Positions 26,631 through 37,782 are shown, counted from the stretch's first letter. The stretch: DNA of 64,000 nt from Pseudomonas oryzagri (GCF_020831405.1 NZ_JAJHPU010000008.1:124001-188000), one strand, 5' to 3'. Program-made: numbers and translations. Notes: generated by a model from the sequence alone, not told the origin.

Positions 26631-27112
26631 TGCTCGACTCCTTCCTGCCGACCGTTCTTGATGTGCGTCAGGCGCTGCGCGAAACCTTGCCGCTCCAGCG
26701 CTTTCGCCGCGTCCTCGAGGGCGCGGCGCAGCGGATGGCCGATCTCCTCCTCGAGTTCCTCGATCGCCGCGAAGGTCGCGCGCCAGTGCTCGTTCAGCGT
26801 GGCCAGCAGCTCCTCGCCCTGGGGGGTGAGGCGAATACTGTTCTTGCGCCCATCCTCGACGCGATGGCGGGAAATCACCCCGTCGCTCTCCATGTGGCCC
26901 ACCGTCTGGCTGATGGCGCCCTGGGTCAGGCGGGTGCGCGCGGTGATCTCGGTGACCGTCCTGGCACCCGCCTGGATGGCCCGCAGCACCGGCGTATAGC
27001 GCGCCCGATACTGCAGGTCCATCTGTCGGTAGTGCTCCTCGGCGCCCTGCTCCACCAGCTCCAGGACGTAACGGAGCAGCTCGCCCAGGCCGGGTTCGTT
27101 TCTCTGCTTCAT
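26627..27112 (-). CDS. MarR-family regulator
   Basis: A 161-residue winged-helix MarR protein: TVTEITARTRLTQGAISQTVGHMESDGVISRHRVEDGRKNSIRLTPQGEELL spans HTH and wing. It precedes the methyltransferase with a 4-base overlap. Two or three palindromes lie just upstream (27128-27171) and are likely autoregulatory operators. Confidence 0.88.
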   Translation of the reverse strand: MKQRNEPGLGELLRYVLELVEQGAEEHYRQMDLQYRARYTPVLRAIQAGARTVTEITARTRLTQGAISQTVGHMESDGVISRHRVEDGRKNSIRLTPQGEELLATLNEHWRATFAAIEELEEEIGHPLRRALEDAAKALERQGFAQRLTHIKNGRQEGVEQ

Positions 27113-27127
27113 GACTGCGACCTTCGC

Positions 27128-27171
27128 TTGCCGATGGCAACTACATTAGAGCTAATGCAAGTTGCCGGCAA
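27128..27171. promoter_or_regulatory. palindrome cluster upstream of marR-type gene
   Basis: Three perfect inverted repeats lie in 44 bases: TTGCC-GAT-GGCAA (27128-27140), CATTAG-AG-CTAATG (27144-27157) and TTGCCGGCAA (27162-27171). The middle one is the best MarR operator candidate. Confidence 0.55.
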
Positions 27172-27223
27172 TTGCCCTCCGACGCGCTGCCGCAAGGTGG
27201 CCTGAGCCACGCCTACCCTGTCT

Positions 27224-27601
27224 TCAGACGATCCGGCAGGGAATCCACGCATCCTCGTCGACGCCGTACACCGCGCACAGGCGGTGGTAGCCGTCGGCGA
27301 TCACCAGCCGGCCGTTGGCCTCGTCGCGCACCAGCAGCAGCGGCGACAGCGGCTTGCCGTCGCGGATCCGGTGGCGGTCCTTGTCGATGTGGGAGTTGCT
27401 GACGCCGAGCAGCGACAGCTGCGAGGCGCGGAAGATGTCCTTGGCCTTGAAGCGCTCCGGGGGCGCCGCGCGCAGGGCGGCGACCAGCTCGGCGCTGCGC
27501 GCCGCGGGGTACAGCAGGCTCAGGTACGACTGCGCGGCCGGGTAGTCGTGCTCCTGCGGCGCGTCCAGCCAGGCAATCGGCGGCGGGGTCTTGCTGGACA
27601 T
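27224..27601 (-). CDS. ParB/Srx-like nuclease-fold protein
   Basis: A 125-residue protein with a C-terminal ParB-N-like stretch LLLVRDEANGRLVIADGYHRLCAVY, in which the DGYHR motif replaces the GxxR of classical ParB. The N-terminal part has PAAQSYLSLLY and IDKDRHRIRDGKPLSP. Proteins of this size are common stand-alone members of unknown role. The start is the ATG at 27599-27601. It is divergent from sfnE across a 555-base regulatory region. Confidence 0.7.
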   Translation of the reverse strand: MSSKTPPPIAWLDAPQEHDYPAAQSYLSLLYPAARSAELVAALRAAPPERFKAKDIFRASQLSLLGVSNSHIDKDRHRIRDGKPLSPLLLVRDEANGRLVIADGYHRLCAVYGVDEDAWIPCRIV

Positions 27602-27756
27602 GATCGGGCTCCGGGAGTGGACGGCGCCGGCGTGCTCCGGCGGCGCGACTGGTTCCCAGATCATAGCCCCGGACCGCACTGGCCCCTGCCCTGCCTCCAC
27701 TCCCACCCCCCAACCGCGACTGTCCACCCGGCAACATGTGGCGCTGCCAACAGCGC

Positions 27757-27830
27757 CTAAATAAATAACCAAAAAGTATTTAATTAAATTCTTTTAGATC
27801 ATTTAGATTGAATAGACCGGACCACCGGAC
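27757..27830 (+). repeat. 74-bp AT-rich promoter module, copy 1 (upstream of sfnE)
   Basis: Runs from CTAAATAAATAACC to ACCGGACCACCGGAC. It aligns along its full length with 31148-31221 upstream of tauA, with an identical 15-bp 3' end. The position before two sulfur operons suggests a shared, possibly CysB-type, control element. Confidence 0.7.
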
Positions 27831-28000
27831 CCGCACGACCGTCTAGATCGCGCCCGTGGCCCGTCCTCCATTCGCCACGCGCCGACCCGATCCGTCGCCC
27901 GAGGTGGACCATGCCGCACAGCCCGATTTCACGTCGCCCTCTTCGCCCCGCCGCCCTCCGCGCGGGCCGGCCGCGTGCTGCGCGGCCAACAGTCCGCGTA

Positions 28001-28018
28001 CTGTTCGCCCAGCAACAG
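28001..28018. promoter_or_regulatory. 18-bp palindrome CTGTTC-N6-CAACAG upstream of sfnE
   Basis: One mismatch to the perfect palindrome; extra CAACAG half-sites at 27987, 28024 and 28044. Its centre is 105 bases upstream of the -12 GC of the sigma-54 promoter at 28101. Confidence 0.65.
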
Positions 28019-28100
28019 TCGATCAACAGCAGCGCTGCCAAGCCAACAGCGAGCCGGCGCCAGAACGCCGTAATTACCTGATTTCACAGCATTTATTTCC

Positions 28101-28115
28101 TGGCACGGGGTTTGC
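28101..28115 (+). promoter_or_regulatory. sigma-54 promoter of sfnECR
   Basis: TGGCACG-GGGT-TTGC is an essentially perfect -24/-12 element 42 bases before the sfnE start. It suggests that SfnR activates its own operon in addition to any activation from the AT-rich module upstream. Confidence 0.85.
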
Positions 28116-28156
28116 CATATCCCCGTACCTCATCCTGAGCCACAAGGAATCCGCAC

Positions 28157-28720
28157 ATGAGCACTCCCCTCAAAGTCGTCGCCGTCACCGGCAGCACCTT
28201 CCGTCCCTCGCGCACCCTGGTGCTGACCGAGGCGCTGGTCGCCGAGCTCGGCCATCACCTGCCGATCGACAGCCGCATCATCGAGCTGGGCGACATCGTC
28301 CGGCCGCTGGGTGGCGCGCTGTCGCGCAAGGAACTGCCGGAGACCGTCGAGCACGAGTTGCGCGCCATCGAGTCGGCCGACCTGCTGATCGTCGCCGCGC
28401 CGGTCTACCGCGGCTCCTATCCGGGCCAGTTCAAACACCTGTTCGACCTGATCGGCCAGGACGCGCTGGTCGGCACCCCGGTGCTGCTCGCCGCCACCGG
28501 CGGCAGCGACCGCCACGCGCTGGTGATCGACCACCAGCTGCGCCCGCTGTTCAGCTTCTTCCAGTCGGTCACCCTGCCGATCGGCGTGTACGCCTCCGAA
28601 GCCGACTTCAGCAACTACCAGATCAGCAGCGAGCCGCTGAAGGAGCGCGTGCGCCTGGCCATCGCCAGCGCCCTGCCGCTGCTCGGCACCGCGAGCCGCG
28701 ACCTGCGCAAGATCGCCTGA
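28157..28720 (+). CDS. sfnE: NAD(P)H-dependent FMN reductase (SfnE/MsuE-like)
   Basis: A 187-residue flavodoxin-fold FMN reductase. N-terminal VVAVTGSTFRPSRTLVL is the phosphate-binding loop of the MsuE/SsuE group, and APVYRGSYPGQFKHLFDLI plus LLAATGGSDRHALVIDHQLRPLF are family hallmarks. It supplies FMNH2 to two-component monooxygenases such as SfnG, SsuD and the SfnC-like protein encoded next. A near paralogue is at 43302. It is the first gene of an sfnECR-type operon. Confidence 0.9.
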   Translation: MSTPLKVVAVTGSTFRPSRTLVLTEALVAELGHHLPIDSRIIELGDIVRPLGGALSRKELPETVEHELRAIESADLLIVAAPVYRGSYPGQFKHLFDLIGQDALVGTPVLLAATGGSDRHALVIDHQLRPLFSFFQSVTLPIGVYASEADFSNYQISSEPLKERVRLAIASALPLLGTASRDLRKIA

Positions 28721-28795
28721 AGCCAGCCGTAGCGACCAGCACCTGCGCCGGGGCGGCTGCCGCGCCCCGCGCCCTTTCCCCCGGAGGAACAGCGA

Positions 28796-29983
28796 GTGAC
28801 CGCCATCCACAACCACAAAGTGCTGCCACCCCTGCACCTGGCCCGCAAGCTGGCGGCCGAGTTCGCCGAGAACGCCGTCGAGCGCGACCAGCGCGGCGGC
28901 ACTCCCAAGGCCCAGCGCGACGCGCTGCGCGACAGCGGTCTGCTGGCCCTGAGCATCCCGCGCCAGTACGGCGGCCAGGGCGCCGGCTGGAGCGAGACCT
29001 TCGAGGTCGTCCGCGAGTTCGCCCGCGTCGACAGCTCCATCGCCCACGTCTACGGCTTCCAGCACCTGATGCTGGCCACAGTGCGCCTGTTCTCCCGCCC
29101 GGACCAGTGGCAGCCGTGGTTCGAGCACACCGCGCGCAACAACTGGTTCTGGGGCAACGCCCTCAACCCGCTGGACACCCGCACCCTGTCGAAGAAGCGC
29201 GACGGCTGGCGCGAGTTCTCCGGGCGCAAGAGCTTCTGCTCGGGCTCGGCCGACTCGGAAATGCTGATCGCCTCGGCGCTCGACGAAACGACCAGCGGCA
29301 AGCTGCTGATCGCCGCCATTCCCAGCAGCCGCACCGGCATCACCCTGCACGGCGACTGGGAAAACATGGGCCAGCGGCAGACCGACAGCGGCAGCGTCAG
29401 CTTCGAGCGCGTGCGCGTCGAGGAGAACGAGCTGCTGCTCGAACCCGGCCCGCTGAGCACGCCGTTCGCCTGCCTGCGCCCGCTGATCGCCCAGCTCACC
29501 TTCGCCAACCTGTTCCTCGGCATCGCCGAGGGCGCCTTCGCCGAGGCGCGCCACTACACGCTCAAGGAGAGCCGGCCGTGGTTCAAGTCCGGCGTCGAGC
29601 ACCCCGGCGAGGACCCCTACGTGCTGCGCCACTACGGCGAGTTCTGGGTCGGCCTGGAAGGCGTGCGTCTGTTGGTCGAGCGCGCCAACGCCCAGCTCGA
29701 CGAGGCCTGGCGCAAGGAGCACCACCTCGGCGCCGAGGAACGCGGCCGCCTGGCGGTCGCGGTGGCCAGTGCCAAGGTCGCCGCCAGCCGGGTCGGCCTC
29801 GACCTCACCAGCCGCCTGTTCGAAGTCACCGGCGCGCGCGCGACCCACGCCGCCCTGCGCCTGGACCGCTACTGGCGCAACCTGCGCACCCAGACCCTGC
29901 ACGACCCGGTGGACTACAAGCTCCGCGAACTGGGCGACTGGGCGCTGAACGCCGCGCTGCCCACTCCCACCTTCTATTCGTAG
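28796..29983 (+). CDS. sfnC: SfnC-like flavin-dependent monooxygenase (acyl-CoA-dehydrogenase fold)
   Basis: A 395-residue protein starting with GTG at 28796 after GGAGGAA. It has the acyl-CoA dehydrogenase / DszC fold: FAENAVERDQRGGTPKAQRDALRDSGLLALSIPRQYGG at the N-terminus, GRKSFCSGS in the middle strand domain and RLDRYWRNLRTQTLHDPVDYK in the C-terminal helical domain. In this subfamily reduced FMN, not FAD plus acyl-CoA, is the expected cofactor. The target is an organosulfur compound, not defined by sequence. Confidence 0.85.
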   Translation: MTAIHNHKVLPPLHLARKLAAEFAENAVERDQRGGTPKAQRDALRDSGLLALSIPRQYGGQGAGWSETFEVVREFARVDSSIAHVYGFQHLMLATVRLFSRPDQWQPWFEHTARNNWFWGNALNPLDTRTLSKKRDGWREFSGRKSFCSGSADSEMLIASALDETTSGKLLIAAIPSSRTGITLHGDWENMGQRQTDSGSVSFERVRVEENELLLEPGPLSTPFACLRPLIAQLTFANLFLGIAEGAFAEARHYTLKESRPWFKSGVEHPGEDPYVLRHYGEFWVGLEGVRLLVERANAQLDEAWRKEHHLGAEERGRLAVAVASAKVAASRVGLDLTSRLFEVTGARATHAALRLDRYWRNLRTQTLHDPVDYKLRELGDWALNAALPTPTFYS

Positions 29984-29991
29984 CGACTGCC

Positions 29992-31095
<1,104 letters not shown>

Positions 31096-31147
31096 GCGGA
31101 GCGGCGCGCGCCGGCGTGCCGGGCCGTGGCTACTGATGGCGACGCTT

Positions 31148-31221
31148 CTAAATCAATAATAAAAAATTATTTAATTTTAAATTTTTAGAACCATATTCTT
31201 TATCGAACCGGACCACCGGAC
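31148..31221 (+). repeat. 74-bp AT-rich promoter module, copy 2 (upstream of tauA)
   Basis: Second copy of the module at 27757-27830, same length, ending in the identical ACCGGACCACCGGAC. It lies 72 bases before tauA. No sigma-54 element is visible here, so this module probably carries the tau promoter. Confidence 0.7.
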
Positions 31222-31293
31222 GTGCAGTTCTCACCCAGTCCCGTGATTCGGCCTCCCCGTACAACGGCCGGCCGCCTGTCGAGGAGTATCGTC

Positions 31294-32274
31294 ATGATCC
31301 ATTCCCTGTTCCCCCGCCGCCTGCTCGCGGCGCTGACCTTCGGCGGCCTGGCCCTGGGCGCCAATGCCGCCGACTTCACCGTGGCCTACCAGACCAGCGT
31401 CGACCCGGCCAAGGTGGCCCAGGCCGACGGCGCCTACGAGAAGGCCAGCAACTCCACCATCGAGTGGCGCAAGTTCGACGGCGGCGCCGAGGTGATCACC
31501 GCGGTCGCCTCGGGCGACGTGCAGATCGGCTACGTCGGCTCCAGCCCGCTGGCCGCGGCGGCCAGCCGGCAGCTGCCGGTGCAGACCTTCCTGATCGCCG
31601 CCCAGCTGGGTGCCGCCGAGGCGCTGGTGGCGCGCGACGGCGCGGGCATCGCCAAGCCGGCGGACCTGATCGGCAAGAAGGTCGCCGTGCCCTTCGTCTC
31701 CACCGGCCACTACAGCCTGCTGGCGGCGCTCAAGCACTGGCAGATCGACCCGGCCAAGGTGCAGATCCTCAACCTGGCGCCGCCGGCGATCATCTCCGCC
31801 TGGCAGCGCGGCGACATCGACGCCACCTACGTGTGGGACCCGGCCCTCGGCGTGGCCAAGGCCAACGGCAAGGTGCTGATCACCTCGGGCGAACTGGGCG
31901 AGCTGGGCGCACCGACCTTCGACGCCTGGATCGTGCGCAAGGACTTCGCCGAGAAGCACCCCGAAGCGGTGCGCGCCTTCGCCAAGGTCACCCTCGACGC
32001 CTACGCCGCCTACCGCAAGGACCCGCAGGCCTGGCTGGCCGACGCCGACAACATCGCCAAGCTGGTCAAGCTCAGCGGCGCCAAGGCCGAGGACATCCCG
32101 CTGCTGCTGCAGGGCAACGTTTTCCCGCTGGCCGCCGACCAGGTCACCGCCCTGGGTGCGCCGACCGTGCAGGCGGTGACCGAAACCGCCCGCTTCCTCA
32201 AGGAGCAGGGCAAGGTCGACGCCGTGCTGCCCGACTACGCCCCCTACGTCAGCAACCGGTTCGTCGCCAACTGA
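31294..32274 (+). CDS. tauA: Taurine/sulfonate ABC transporter, periplasmic binding protein
   Basis: A 326-residue SsuA/TauA-type protein. A Sec signal peptide covers about residues 1-24 ([18 protein letters not shown], cleavage before [10 protein letters not shown]). The mature part shows TauA blocks: [38 protein letters not shown] and [19 protein letters not shown]. The ATG at 31294 has GAGGAG 8 bases upstream. It heads a tauABC operon directly downstream of sfnR. Confidence 0.92.
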   Translation: MIHSLFPRRLLAALTFGGLALGANAADFTVAYQTSVDPAKVAQADGAYEKASNSTIEWRKFDGGAEVITAVASGDVQIGYVGSSPLAAAASRQLPVQTFLIAAQLGAAEALVARDGAGIAKPADLIGKKVAVPFVSTGHYSLLAALKHWQIDPAKVQILNLAPPAIISAWQRGDIDATYVWDPALGVAKANGKVLITSGELGELGAPTFDAWIVRKDFAEKHPEAVRAFAKVTLDAYAAYRKDPQAWLADADNIAKLVKLSGAKAEDIPLLLQGNVFPLAADQVTALGAPTVQAVTETARFLKEQGKVDAVLPDYAPYVSNRFVAN

Positions 32275-32348
32275 GGCTCTTCGCCAACCGAGCCACCGGG
32301 GCGGGCCGCGCCCGCCCCGGACTTGTTCCTCCCGCAGCGAGAACCGCC

Positions 32349-33131
32349 ATGGCCCTACTGCAACTGGAGCGCATCAGCGCACAGTACCCGGGCGCAAGCC
32401 AGCCGGTACTGACCGACATATCCCTGAGCCTGGGTCCCGACCAGCTGCTGGTCGCCCTCGGCCCTTCCGGCAGCGGCAAGACCAGCCTGCTCAACCTGAT
32501 CGCCGGCTTCGTGGCGCCCAGCGGCGGACGCCTGACCCTCGACGGCCGGGCCATCGCCGGCCCTTCGGCCGAGCGCGGCGTAGTGTTCCAGGACGACGCC
32601 CTGCTGCCCTGGCAGAACGTGCTGGACAACGTCGCCTTCGGCCTGCGCCTGGCCGGCACGCCGCGCAGCCAACGGGAAGCGCGCGCCCGCGAGCTGCTCG
32701 CCCTGGTGGACCTGGCCGGCTTCGAGCAACGGCGTATCTGGGAGCTTTCCGGCGGGCAGAAGCAGCGCGTGGGTCTGGCCCGCGCGCTGGCCGCCGACCC
32801 GCGCGTGCTGCTGATGGACGAGCCGTTCGGCGCGCTCGATGCGTTCACCCGCGAACAGATGCAGGAGCTGCTCCTGCAGGTCTGGCGGCGCACCGCCAAG
32901 CCGGTGTTCCTGATCACCCACGACATCGAGGAAGCGGTGTTCCTGGCCAGCGACCTGCTGCTGCTCGAACCCGACCCCGGCCGCATCGGCGAGCGTCTGC
33001 AACTCGACTTCGGCCGCCGCTACGCCGCCGGGGAAAGCGCGCGGGCGATCAAGTCGGACCCGCGCTTCATCGAAACCCGCGAGCACGTGCTGGCCCGGGT
33101 GTTCGCCCAACGTCAGAGGAAACCCGCATGA
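32349..33131 (+). CDS. tauB: Taurine/sulfonate ABC transporter ATPase
   Basis: A 260-residue nitrate/sulfonate-type ATPase: Walker A GPSGSGKT (38-45), Q-loop [14 protein letters not shown], signature LSGGQKQR and Walker [17 protein letters not shown] with the TauB/SsuB-type continuation. It precedes tauC with an ATGA overlap. Confidence 0.93.
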   Translation: MALLQLERISAQYPGASQPVLTDISLSLGPDQLLVALGPSGSGKTSLLNLIAGFVAPSGGRLTLDGRAIAGPSAERGVVFQDDALLPWQNVLDNVAFGLRLAGTPRSQREARARELLALVDLAGFEQRRIWELSGGQKQRVGLARALAADPRVLLMDEPFGALDAFTREQMQELLLQVWRRTAKPVFLITHDIEEAVFLASDLLLLEPDPGRIGERLQLDFGRRYAAGESARAIKSDPRFIETREHVLARVFAQRQRKPA

Positions 33132-33961
33132 GCAGCCTCGAAGTGTCCCTGCCGGCAGCCGCCGGCCAGCGCGCGCAGCTCCGCCCGCGCCAGCCGCTCA
33201 GCCTGTTCGCCATCGGCAGCCTGAGCCTGGCCGGCCTGCTGACCCTGTGGTGGGCGGTGACCACCACAGGGCTGATCGAACCGCTATTTTTGCCCAGCCC
33301 GCAGGCCGTGCTGCAGCGCGCCTGGCGCCTGCTCGGCGAAGGCTACATGGGCGCCAGCCTGTGGCAGCACCTGGCCGCCAGCCTCGGGCGCATCGGTGTG
33401 GCCCTGCTGTTCGCGGTGGCGACCGCCGTGCCGCTGGGCATCGCCATCGGCCGCAACCGCGTGGTGCGCGGCCTGTTCGATCCGCTGATCGAGTTCTACC
33501 GGCCGATTCCGCCGCTGGCCTACCTGCCGCTGATCGTCATCTGGTGCGGCATCGGCGAGCTGTCCAAGGTGCTGCTGATCTATCTCGCGATCTTCGCGCC
33601 GATCGTCATCGCCACCGCCACCGGCGTGCGCACGGTCGATCCGGCCCGCCTGCGCGCCGCCCAGTCGCTCGGCGCCAGCCAGGCGCAGCTGATCCGCCAC
33701 GTGATCCTGCCCAGCGCCCTGCCGGACATCCTCACCGGCATCCGCATCGGCCTGGGCGTCGGCTGGTCGACCCTGGTCGCCGCCGAGCTGATCGCCGCCA
33801 CCCACGGCCTGGGCTTCATGGTGCAGTCGGCCGCGCAGTTCCTGGTCACCGACGTGGTGATCGTCGGCATCCTGGTCATCGCCCTGATCGCCTTCGCCCT
33901 CGAACTCGGCCTGCGCGCCCTGCAGCGCAAACTGGTGCCCTGGCACGGCCGCGGCCACTGA
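33128..33961 (+). CDS. tauC: Taurine/sulfonate ABC transporter permease
   Basis: A 277-residue inner-membrane permease with six predicted helices and the cytoplasmic EAA-like loop [37 protein letters not shown]. It opens with a polar ~20-residue N-terminus. It completes tauABC and is followed by a strong terminator. No tauD dioxygenase follows, so imported sulfonates would rely on SsuD or other oxygenases. Confidence 0.93.
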   Translation: MSSLEVSLPAAAGQRAQLRPRQPLSLFAIGSLSLAGLLTLWWAVTTTGLIEPLFLPSPQAVLQRAWRLLGEGYMGASLWQHLAASLGRIGVALLFAVATAVPLGIAIGRNRVVRGLFDPLIEFYRPIPPLAYLPLIVIWCGIGELSKVLLIYLAIFAPIVIATATGVRTVDPARLRAAQSLGASQAQLIRHVILPSALPDILTGIRIGLGVGWSTLVAAELIAATHGLGFMVQSAAQFLVTDVVIVGILVIALIAFALELGLRALQRKLVPWHGRGH

Positions 33962-33972
33962 TCCGGACGCAG

Positions 33973-33999
33973 AAAAGCGCCCGCAAGCGGGCGCTTTTT
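33973..33999. terminator. bidirectional terminator between tauC and azoR
   Basis: The stem AAAAGCGCCCGC / GCGGGCGCTTTTT with an AA loop serves both convergent operons. Confidence 0.9.
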
Positions 34000-34012
34000 C
34001 GACTCGGATCGA

Positions 34013-34612
34013 TCAGGCGATCAGCTCGCCGATACGGGTTTCGGCGGCGGCGAAGGCCTTGTCGGCACCCTCGGCGCCCATCGCCAGGCCTTCGGCGTAG
34101 ACGAACTCGACGTCGGTCATGCCGAGGAACGCCAGCACGCTCTTCAGGTAGGGCACCTGGGAGTCGGCCGGGGTGTCGCGGTACAGGCCGCCGCGCGCCA
34201 GGGCGACGTAAACCTTCTTGCCCTTGAGCAGGCCTTCCGGGCCGTTGGCGGTGTAGCGGAAGGTCACCCCGGCGCGGGCGATGGCGTCGATCCAGGTCTT
34301 CAGCTGCACCGGCACGCCGAAGTTGTACATCGGCACGCCGAGCACGATCACATCCACCGCCTGCACCTGGGCGATCAGCGCGTCGTCGAGGGCCACGCGG
34401 GCCGCCTGCTCGGCGCTGCGCTGCTCGGCCGGGGTGAACAGCGCGCCCAGCGCGGCCTCGTCGAGCACCGGGTGCGGGTCGCGGGCCAGGTCGCGCAGTT
34501 CGACCACCGCGTCCGGGTTCTGCGCCTGCAGGCGGGCGGTGATGGCGTCGGCCAGGCGGGTGGAGTTGGCACCGCTGGAGCGGGCGCTGGCGTTGATCTG
34601 CAGAATGTTCAT
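34013..34612 (-). CDS. azoR: FMN-dependent NADH-azoreductase
   Basis: A 199-residue AzoR-family flavoprotein: [20 protein letters not shown] is the FMN phosphate loop, followed by [31 protein letters not shown] and [14 protein letters not shown]. It reduces azo compounds or quinones. The start ATG is at 34610-34612. It follows the pirin gene by 53 bases and is probably co-transcribed with it. Confidence 0.94.
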   Translation of the reverse strand: MNILQINASARSSGANSTRLADAITARLQAQNPDAVVELRDLARDPHPVLDEAALGALFTPAEQRSAEQAARVALDDALIAQVQAVDVIVLGVPMYNFGVPVQLKTWIDAIARAGVTFRYTANGPEGLLKGKKVYVALARGGLYRDTPADSQVPYLKSVLAFLGMTDVEFVYAEGLAMGAEGADKAFAAAETRIGELIA

Positions 34613-34665
34613 GGTCGTTTCCTTGTGTGATTCGAGGCGATGATTCGGGGTAATGGTCGGGCGAT

Positions 34666-35385
34666 TCAGTACAGCGGCAATTCGGTGGGACGCAGGTCGA
34701 ACAGCAGCACCTCGGCATCTTCGCCGGCGCTGAAGTCGATCTCGCGAACGTTGCGCAGGCGGGCGCCGTCGCCGGCCTGCATGCGCTGGCCATTGACGGT
34801 CAGCGCGCCGCGCGCCACGTGGACGTAGGCGTAGCGGTTGTCCGCCAGCTCGAAGCGCTGGGCCTCGGCGCCGTCGAACAGGCCGGCGTAGACACGCGCA
34901 TCCTGGTGGACCGACAGCGAACCTTCGGCGCCGTCCGGCGAGAGGATCAGGCGCAGCCGGCCGCGCTTCTCGGCGGCGGCGAAGTACTGCTGCTGGTAGC
35001 GCGGCTCGACGCCCTTGCGATTGGGCACGATCCAGATCTGCAGGAAGTGCACCGGCTCCTCGCGGGAGGCGTTGTACTCGCTGTGCCGCACGCCGGTGCC
35101 GGCGCTCATCAGCTGCACGTCGCCGGGACGGATCACCGAGCCGGTGCCCATCGAGTCCTTGTGCTCCAGCGCGCCTTCGAGCACGTAGGAGAAGATCTCC
35201 ATGTCGCGGTGGCCATGGGTGTCGAAGCCGCGGCCCTGGCGCACGCGGTCGTCGTTGATCACCAGCAGGTCGGAAAAGCCGGTCTGCTGCGGGTCGTAGT
35301 AGCTGCCAAAGGAAAAGCTGTGCTGCGAATGGAGCCAGCCGAAATTGGCGAGACCGCGCTCGGCGGCAGGTCTGATTTCCAACAT
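34666..35385 (-). CDS. Pirin-family bicupin (YhhW-like)
   Basis: A 239-residue pirin. The metal-binding cupin motif is [27 protein letters not shown], with histidines in HGHRD and [25 protein letters not shown] follows. YhhW-type members show quercetin dioxygenase activity. The start was placed at the ATG at 35383-35385 ([18 protein letters not shown]). It is divergent from a LysR gene that probably regulates it together with azoR. Confidence 0.92.
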   Translation of the reverse strand: MLEIRPAAERGLANFGWLHSQHSFSFGSYYDPQQTGFSDLLVINDDRVRQGRGFDTHGHRDMEIFSYVLEGALEHKDSMGTGSVIRPGDVQLMSAGTGVRHSEYNASREEPVHFLQIWIVPNRKGVEPRYQQQYFAAAEKRGRLRLILSPDGAEGSLSVHQDARVYAGLFDGAEAQRFELADNRYAYVHVARGALTVNGQRMQAGDGARLRNVREIDFSAGEDAEVLLFDLRPTELPLY

Positions 35386-35507
35386 GTTGGTTCTCCGGCG
35401 TCTGGCTGCGACAGGGGCTGTGCAGCGGCGATGGAGAAACTTTACCCGTGTGCACTGATGCCAAATAGAGGACAATCACGAACACTCTGTTGACTTCAGG
35501 AGCAACA

Positions 35508-36398
35508 ATGAACCGTCTGGATGCCATGGGCCTGTTCGTGCGGGTCGCCGAACTGGGCAGCTTCTCGGCCGCCGCCAACCAGCTGGGCGTGGCGCGTTCG
35601 GTGGTCACCCGGCAGATCGCCGCGCTGGAGGAGCACCTGGGCATCAAGCTGATGGTGCGCAGCACCCGGCGGCTGTCGCTGACCTCGGCGGGCAGCGCCT
35701 ACCTGGACAAGTGCCGGGTGATTCTCGAACTGGTGGAAGAAGCCGAAGCCGGGGTGATGGAGGAGCGCCTGACGCCGAGCGGGCCGCTGCGCGTCAGCCT
35801 GCCGCTGAGCTTCGGCCTGCGCCGCCTGGTGCCGCTGCTGCTGGAGTTCTCGCAGACCTACCCGCAAATCAATCTGGCGATGGACTTCAGCGACCGACAA
35901 CTGAACCTGATCGAGGAAGGCATCGACCTGTCGATCCGCATCACCGCCCAGCTCAATCCCGGGGAGATCGTGCGCAAGCTCGGCAACTGCCGGCTGCTCT
36001 GCGTCGTCGCGCCGGCCTATCTGGCCCGCCACGGCCGGCCGCAGCATCCCGGCGAACTCGACCGGTACGCGTGCCTGGGCTATTCGCCGCAGGCCAACAA
36101 CCGCCCGTGGACCTTCCAGGTGGACGGCCAGCTGCAGTCCTTCTATCTGCCCTTGCGCCTGCAGGCCAACAACGGCGACGCGCTGGCCGAGGCGGCCGCG
36201 CAGGGGCTGGGCATCGCCGTGCAGCCGGACTTCATCGTCGCCGACCTGCTCGCGGCGGGGAAACTCGAGACCTTGCTGGAGGCCTTCGAACCGCCGGCGC
36301 TCGGCATCTACGCGGTGCTGCCCAGCAACCGCTACCTGCCGCAGCGCGTGCGCGTGCTGATCGAGTTCCTGTCCAGCCGGCTGGCCAGCGCCGCCTGA
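35508..36398 (+). CDS. LysR-type regulator divergent from pirin/azoR
   Basis: A 296-residue LysR protein: HTH in [39 protein letters not shown] and an effector domain from about residue 90. The start at 35508 has AGGAG 5 bases upstream. The 122-base divergent intergenic region and the target type (azoreductase plus pirin) resemble electrophile/quinone-responsive LysR systems. The effector is inferred, not seen. Confidence 0.9.
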   Translation: MNRLDAMGLFVRVAELGSFSAAANQLGVARSVVTRQIAALEEHLGIKLMVRSTRRLSLTSAGSAYLDKCRVILELVEEAEAGVMEERLTPSGPLRVSLPLSFGLRRLVPLLLEFSQTYPQINLAMDFSDRQLNLIEEGIDLSIRITAQLNPGEIVRKLGNCRLLCVVAPAYLARHGRPQHPGELDRYACLGYSPQANNRPWTFQVDGQLQSFYLPLRLQANNGDALAEAAAQGLGIAVQPDFIVADLLAAGKLETLLEAFEPPALGIYAVLPSNRYLPQRVRVLIEFLSSRLASAA

Positions 36399-36456
36399 AG
36401 AAACGCGCACGGCCAAACCGGGACGCTTGCGCCCCGGCTAGGCCGTGCCCCTTGGA

Positions 36457-37782
36457 TCAGGCTTCCTTGGCGCAGTCGCGCGGGGTGATGCCCTTCTCGG
36501 CGGCGTACTTGTGCGAGGACGCCTCGATGATCGGCCGCAGCAGGGCGCGGTCGGCCTGCACCCAGTCGCTGATCAGGTTCCACTTCTCGCCGTCCCACTG
36601 CTGGAAGCGCACCGCGCCGCCGCCCTCATGGTCGGAGCAGGACAGCTTGAGCGGCTGCACCAAGCCCTTGGCGCCGAGCGCGGCGAGGCGCGCGTCGTCC
36701 AGCTTGAGGTTCTCGAAGCCCCAGCGCACCTGCTCGCCGGTCAACGGCTGCTTGCCGAACTTCTCCTGGGCGATGCGTACCGCCTCGACGTTGAGGATGC
36801 CGTTGACCACGCCGAGGTTGTAGTAGACGGTGCCGAAGCGCTTGGGATCGGCGAGATCGCCCTGGCCCTTGTCGACCACTTCCTGCTTGATGCCCTGCAG
36901 CACCGGGAAGGCGGTGCCGGACGGGTGGGTGGTGATGGCGATGAAGCCCTTGGCCGCGGCGCCGGCCGGTGCGGCGTCTTCCTCGGAGTTGCTCCAGATG
37001 TTGCCGATGATCCGGTTGGCCGGGAAACCGACCTTCTGCGCGGTCTTCAGCGCCACCGGGTTCATCACCCCCCAGCCGCGCAGGATCACCCAGTCGGGCT
37101 TGTCGCGGCGGATGTTCAGCCACTGCGACTGCTGCTCGTTGCCCGGGTGCGGCACCTCCACCAGGCTTAGCGCGAAGCCGTACTTGTCGGCCAGGGTCTT
37201 CAGTACCTCGTTGGTTTCCTTGCCGTAGGGCGAGCCGTGGTAGAGGGTGACGATCTTCTGGCCCTTGAGCTTGTCAAGGCCGCCGGCCTGCTGGCCGATG
37301 TAGTTGATGATCGCCGACACCTCGGAATACGGGTTGAGCTGCAGCGGGAAGGCGTAGGGGAACACGCTGCCGTCGGTGGAGTCGGTGCGGCCGTGGTTGA
37401 TGGTGATCAGCGGCAGCTTGTCGGCGGTGGAGCGGTCCAGGGTGGCGTAGGCGATGCCCACCGACAGCGGGTTGGTGGCCGCCGCCGGCGCGCCGTTGAC
37501 GCCGCCCTTGAGGCGCTCGTAGCACTCGACGCCCTTCTCCACCACGTACTCGGTCTCGCACTCGCTCCAGGTCAGCTTGACGCCGTTGACCCCGCCGTTG
37601 GCGTTGACGTACTTGAGGTAGTCGATGAAACCGCCGAAGAAGCCGGTGCCGCCGGCCGCGTAGGGGCCGACCCGGTAGCTCTGCAACGGGAAGTACTGCT
37701 CGCCCTCGGCGTGCGCGGTGAGGGCCGTGGTGCCCAGGCTGATGGCCAGCGCCAGACTGCTGACGAAACTGCGTTTGAACAT
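36457..37782 (-). CDS. LIV-type ABC transporter substrate-binding protein (cluster 1)
   Basis: A 441-residue periplasmic-binding fold I protein with a Sec signal peptide (about 1-25, ending LTAHA). Typical segments include QSYRVGPYAAGGTGFFGGFIDYLKYVN, the ECETEY and GVECYERLKG stretch, and KIVTLYHGSPYGKE. It is about 50 percent similar by eye to the two binding proteins at 57597 and 58986. The conserved C-terminal CSDHEGGG and GITPRDC cysteines may form a disulfide. It is last in an operon headed by sfnFG, so the ligand may be an organosulfur compound or acid. Confidence 0.88.
   Translation of the reverse strand: MFKRSFVSSLALAISLGTTALTAHAEGEQYFPLQSYRVGPYAAGGTGFFGGFIDYLKYVNANGGVNGVKLTWSECETEYVVEKGVECYERLKGGVNGAPAAATNPLSVGIAYATLDRSTADKLPLITINHGRTDSTDGSVFPYAFPLQLNPYSEVSAIINYIGQQAGGLDKLKGQKIVTLYHGSPYGKETNEVLKTLADKYGFALSLVEVPHPGNEQQSQWLNIRRDKPDWVILRGWGVMNPVALKTAQKVGFPANRIIGNIWSNSEEDAAPAGAAAKGFIAITTHPSGTAFPVLQGIKQEVVDKGQGDLADPKRFGTVYYNLGVVNGILNVEAVRIAQEKFGKQPLTGEQVRWGFENLKLDDARLAALGAKGLVQPLKLSCSDHEGGGAVRFQQWDGEKWNLISDWVQADRALLRPIIEASSHKYAAEKGITPRDCAKEA

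Noticed and set aside
27740-27757. GGCGCTG-CCAA-CAGCGCC palindrome considered as another activator site
   Set aside because: It contains one CAACAG half-site but its symmetry axis and spacing differ from the CTGTTG-N6-CAACAG form, and no sigma-54 promoter lies about 105 bases away.
27856-29991. N-terminal ~700-residue extension of the SfnR reading frame
   Set aside because: The extension is the shadow of sfnE and sfnC; the sigma-54 activator begins at the ATG at 29992, directly before its AAA+ domain.
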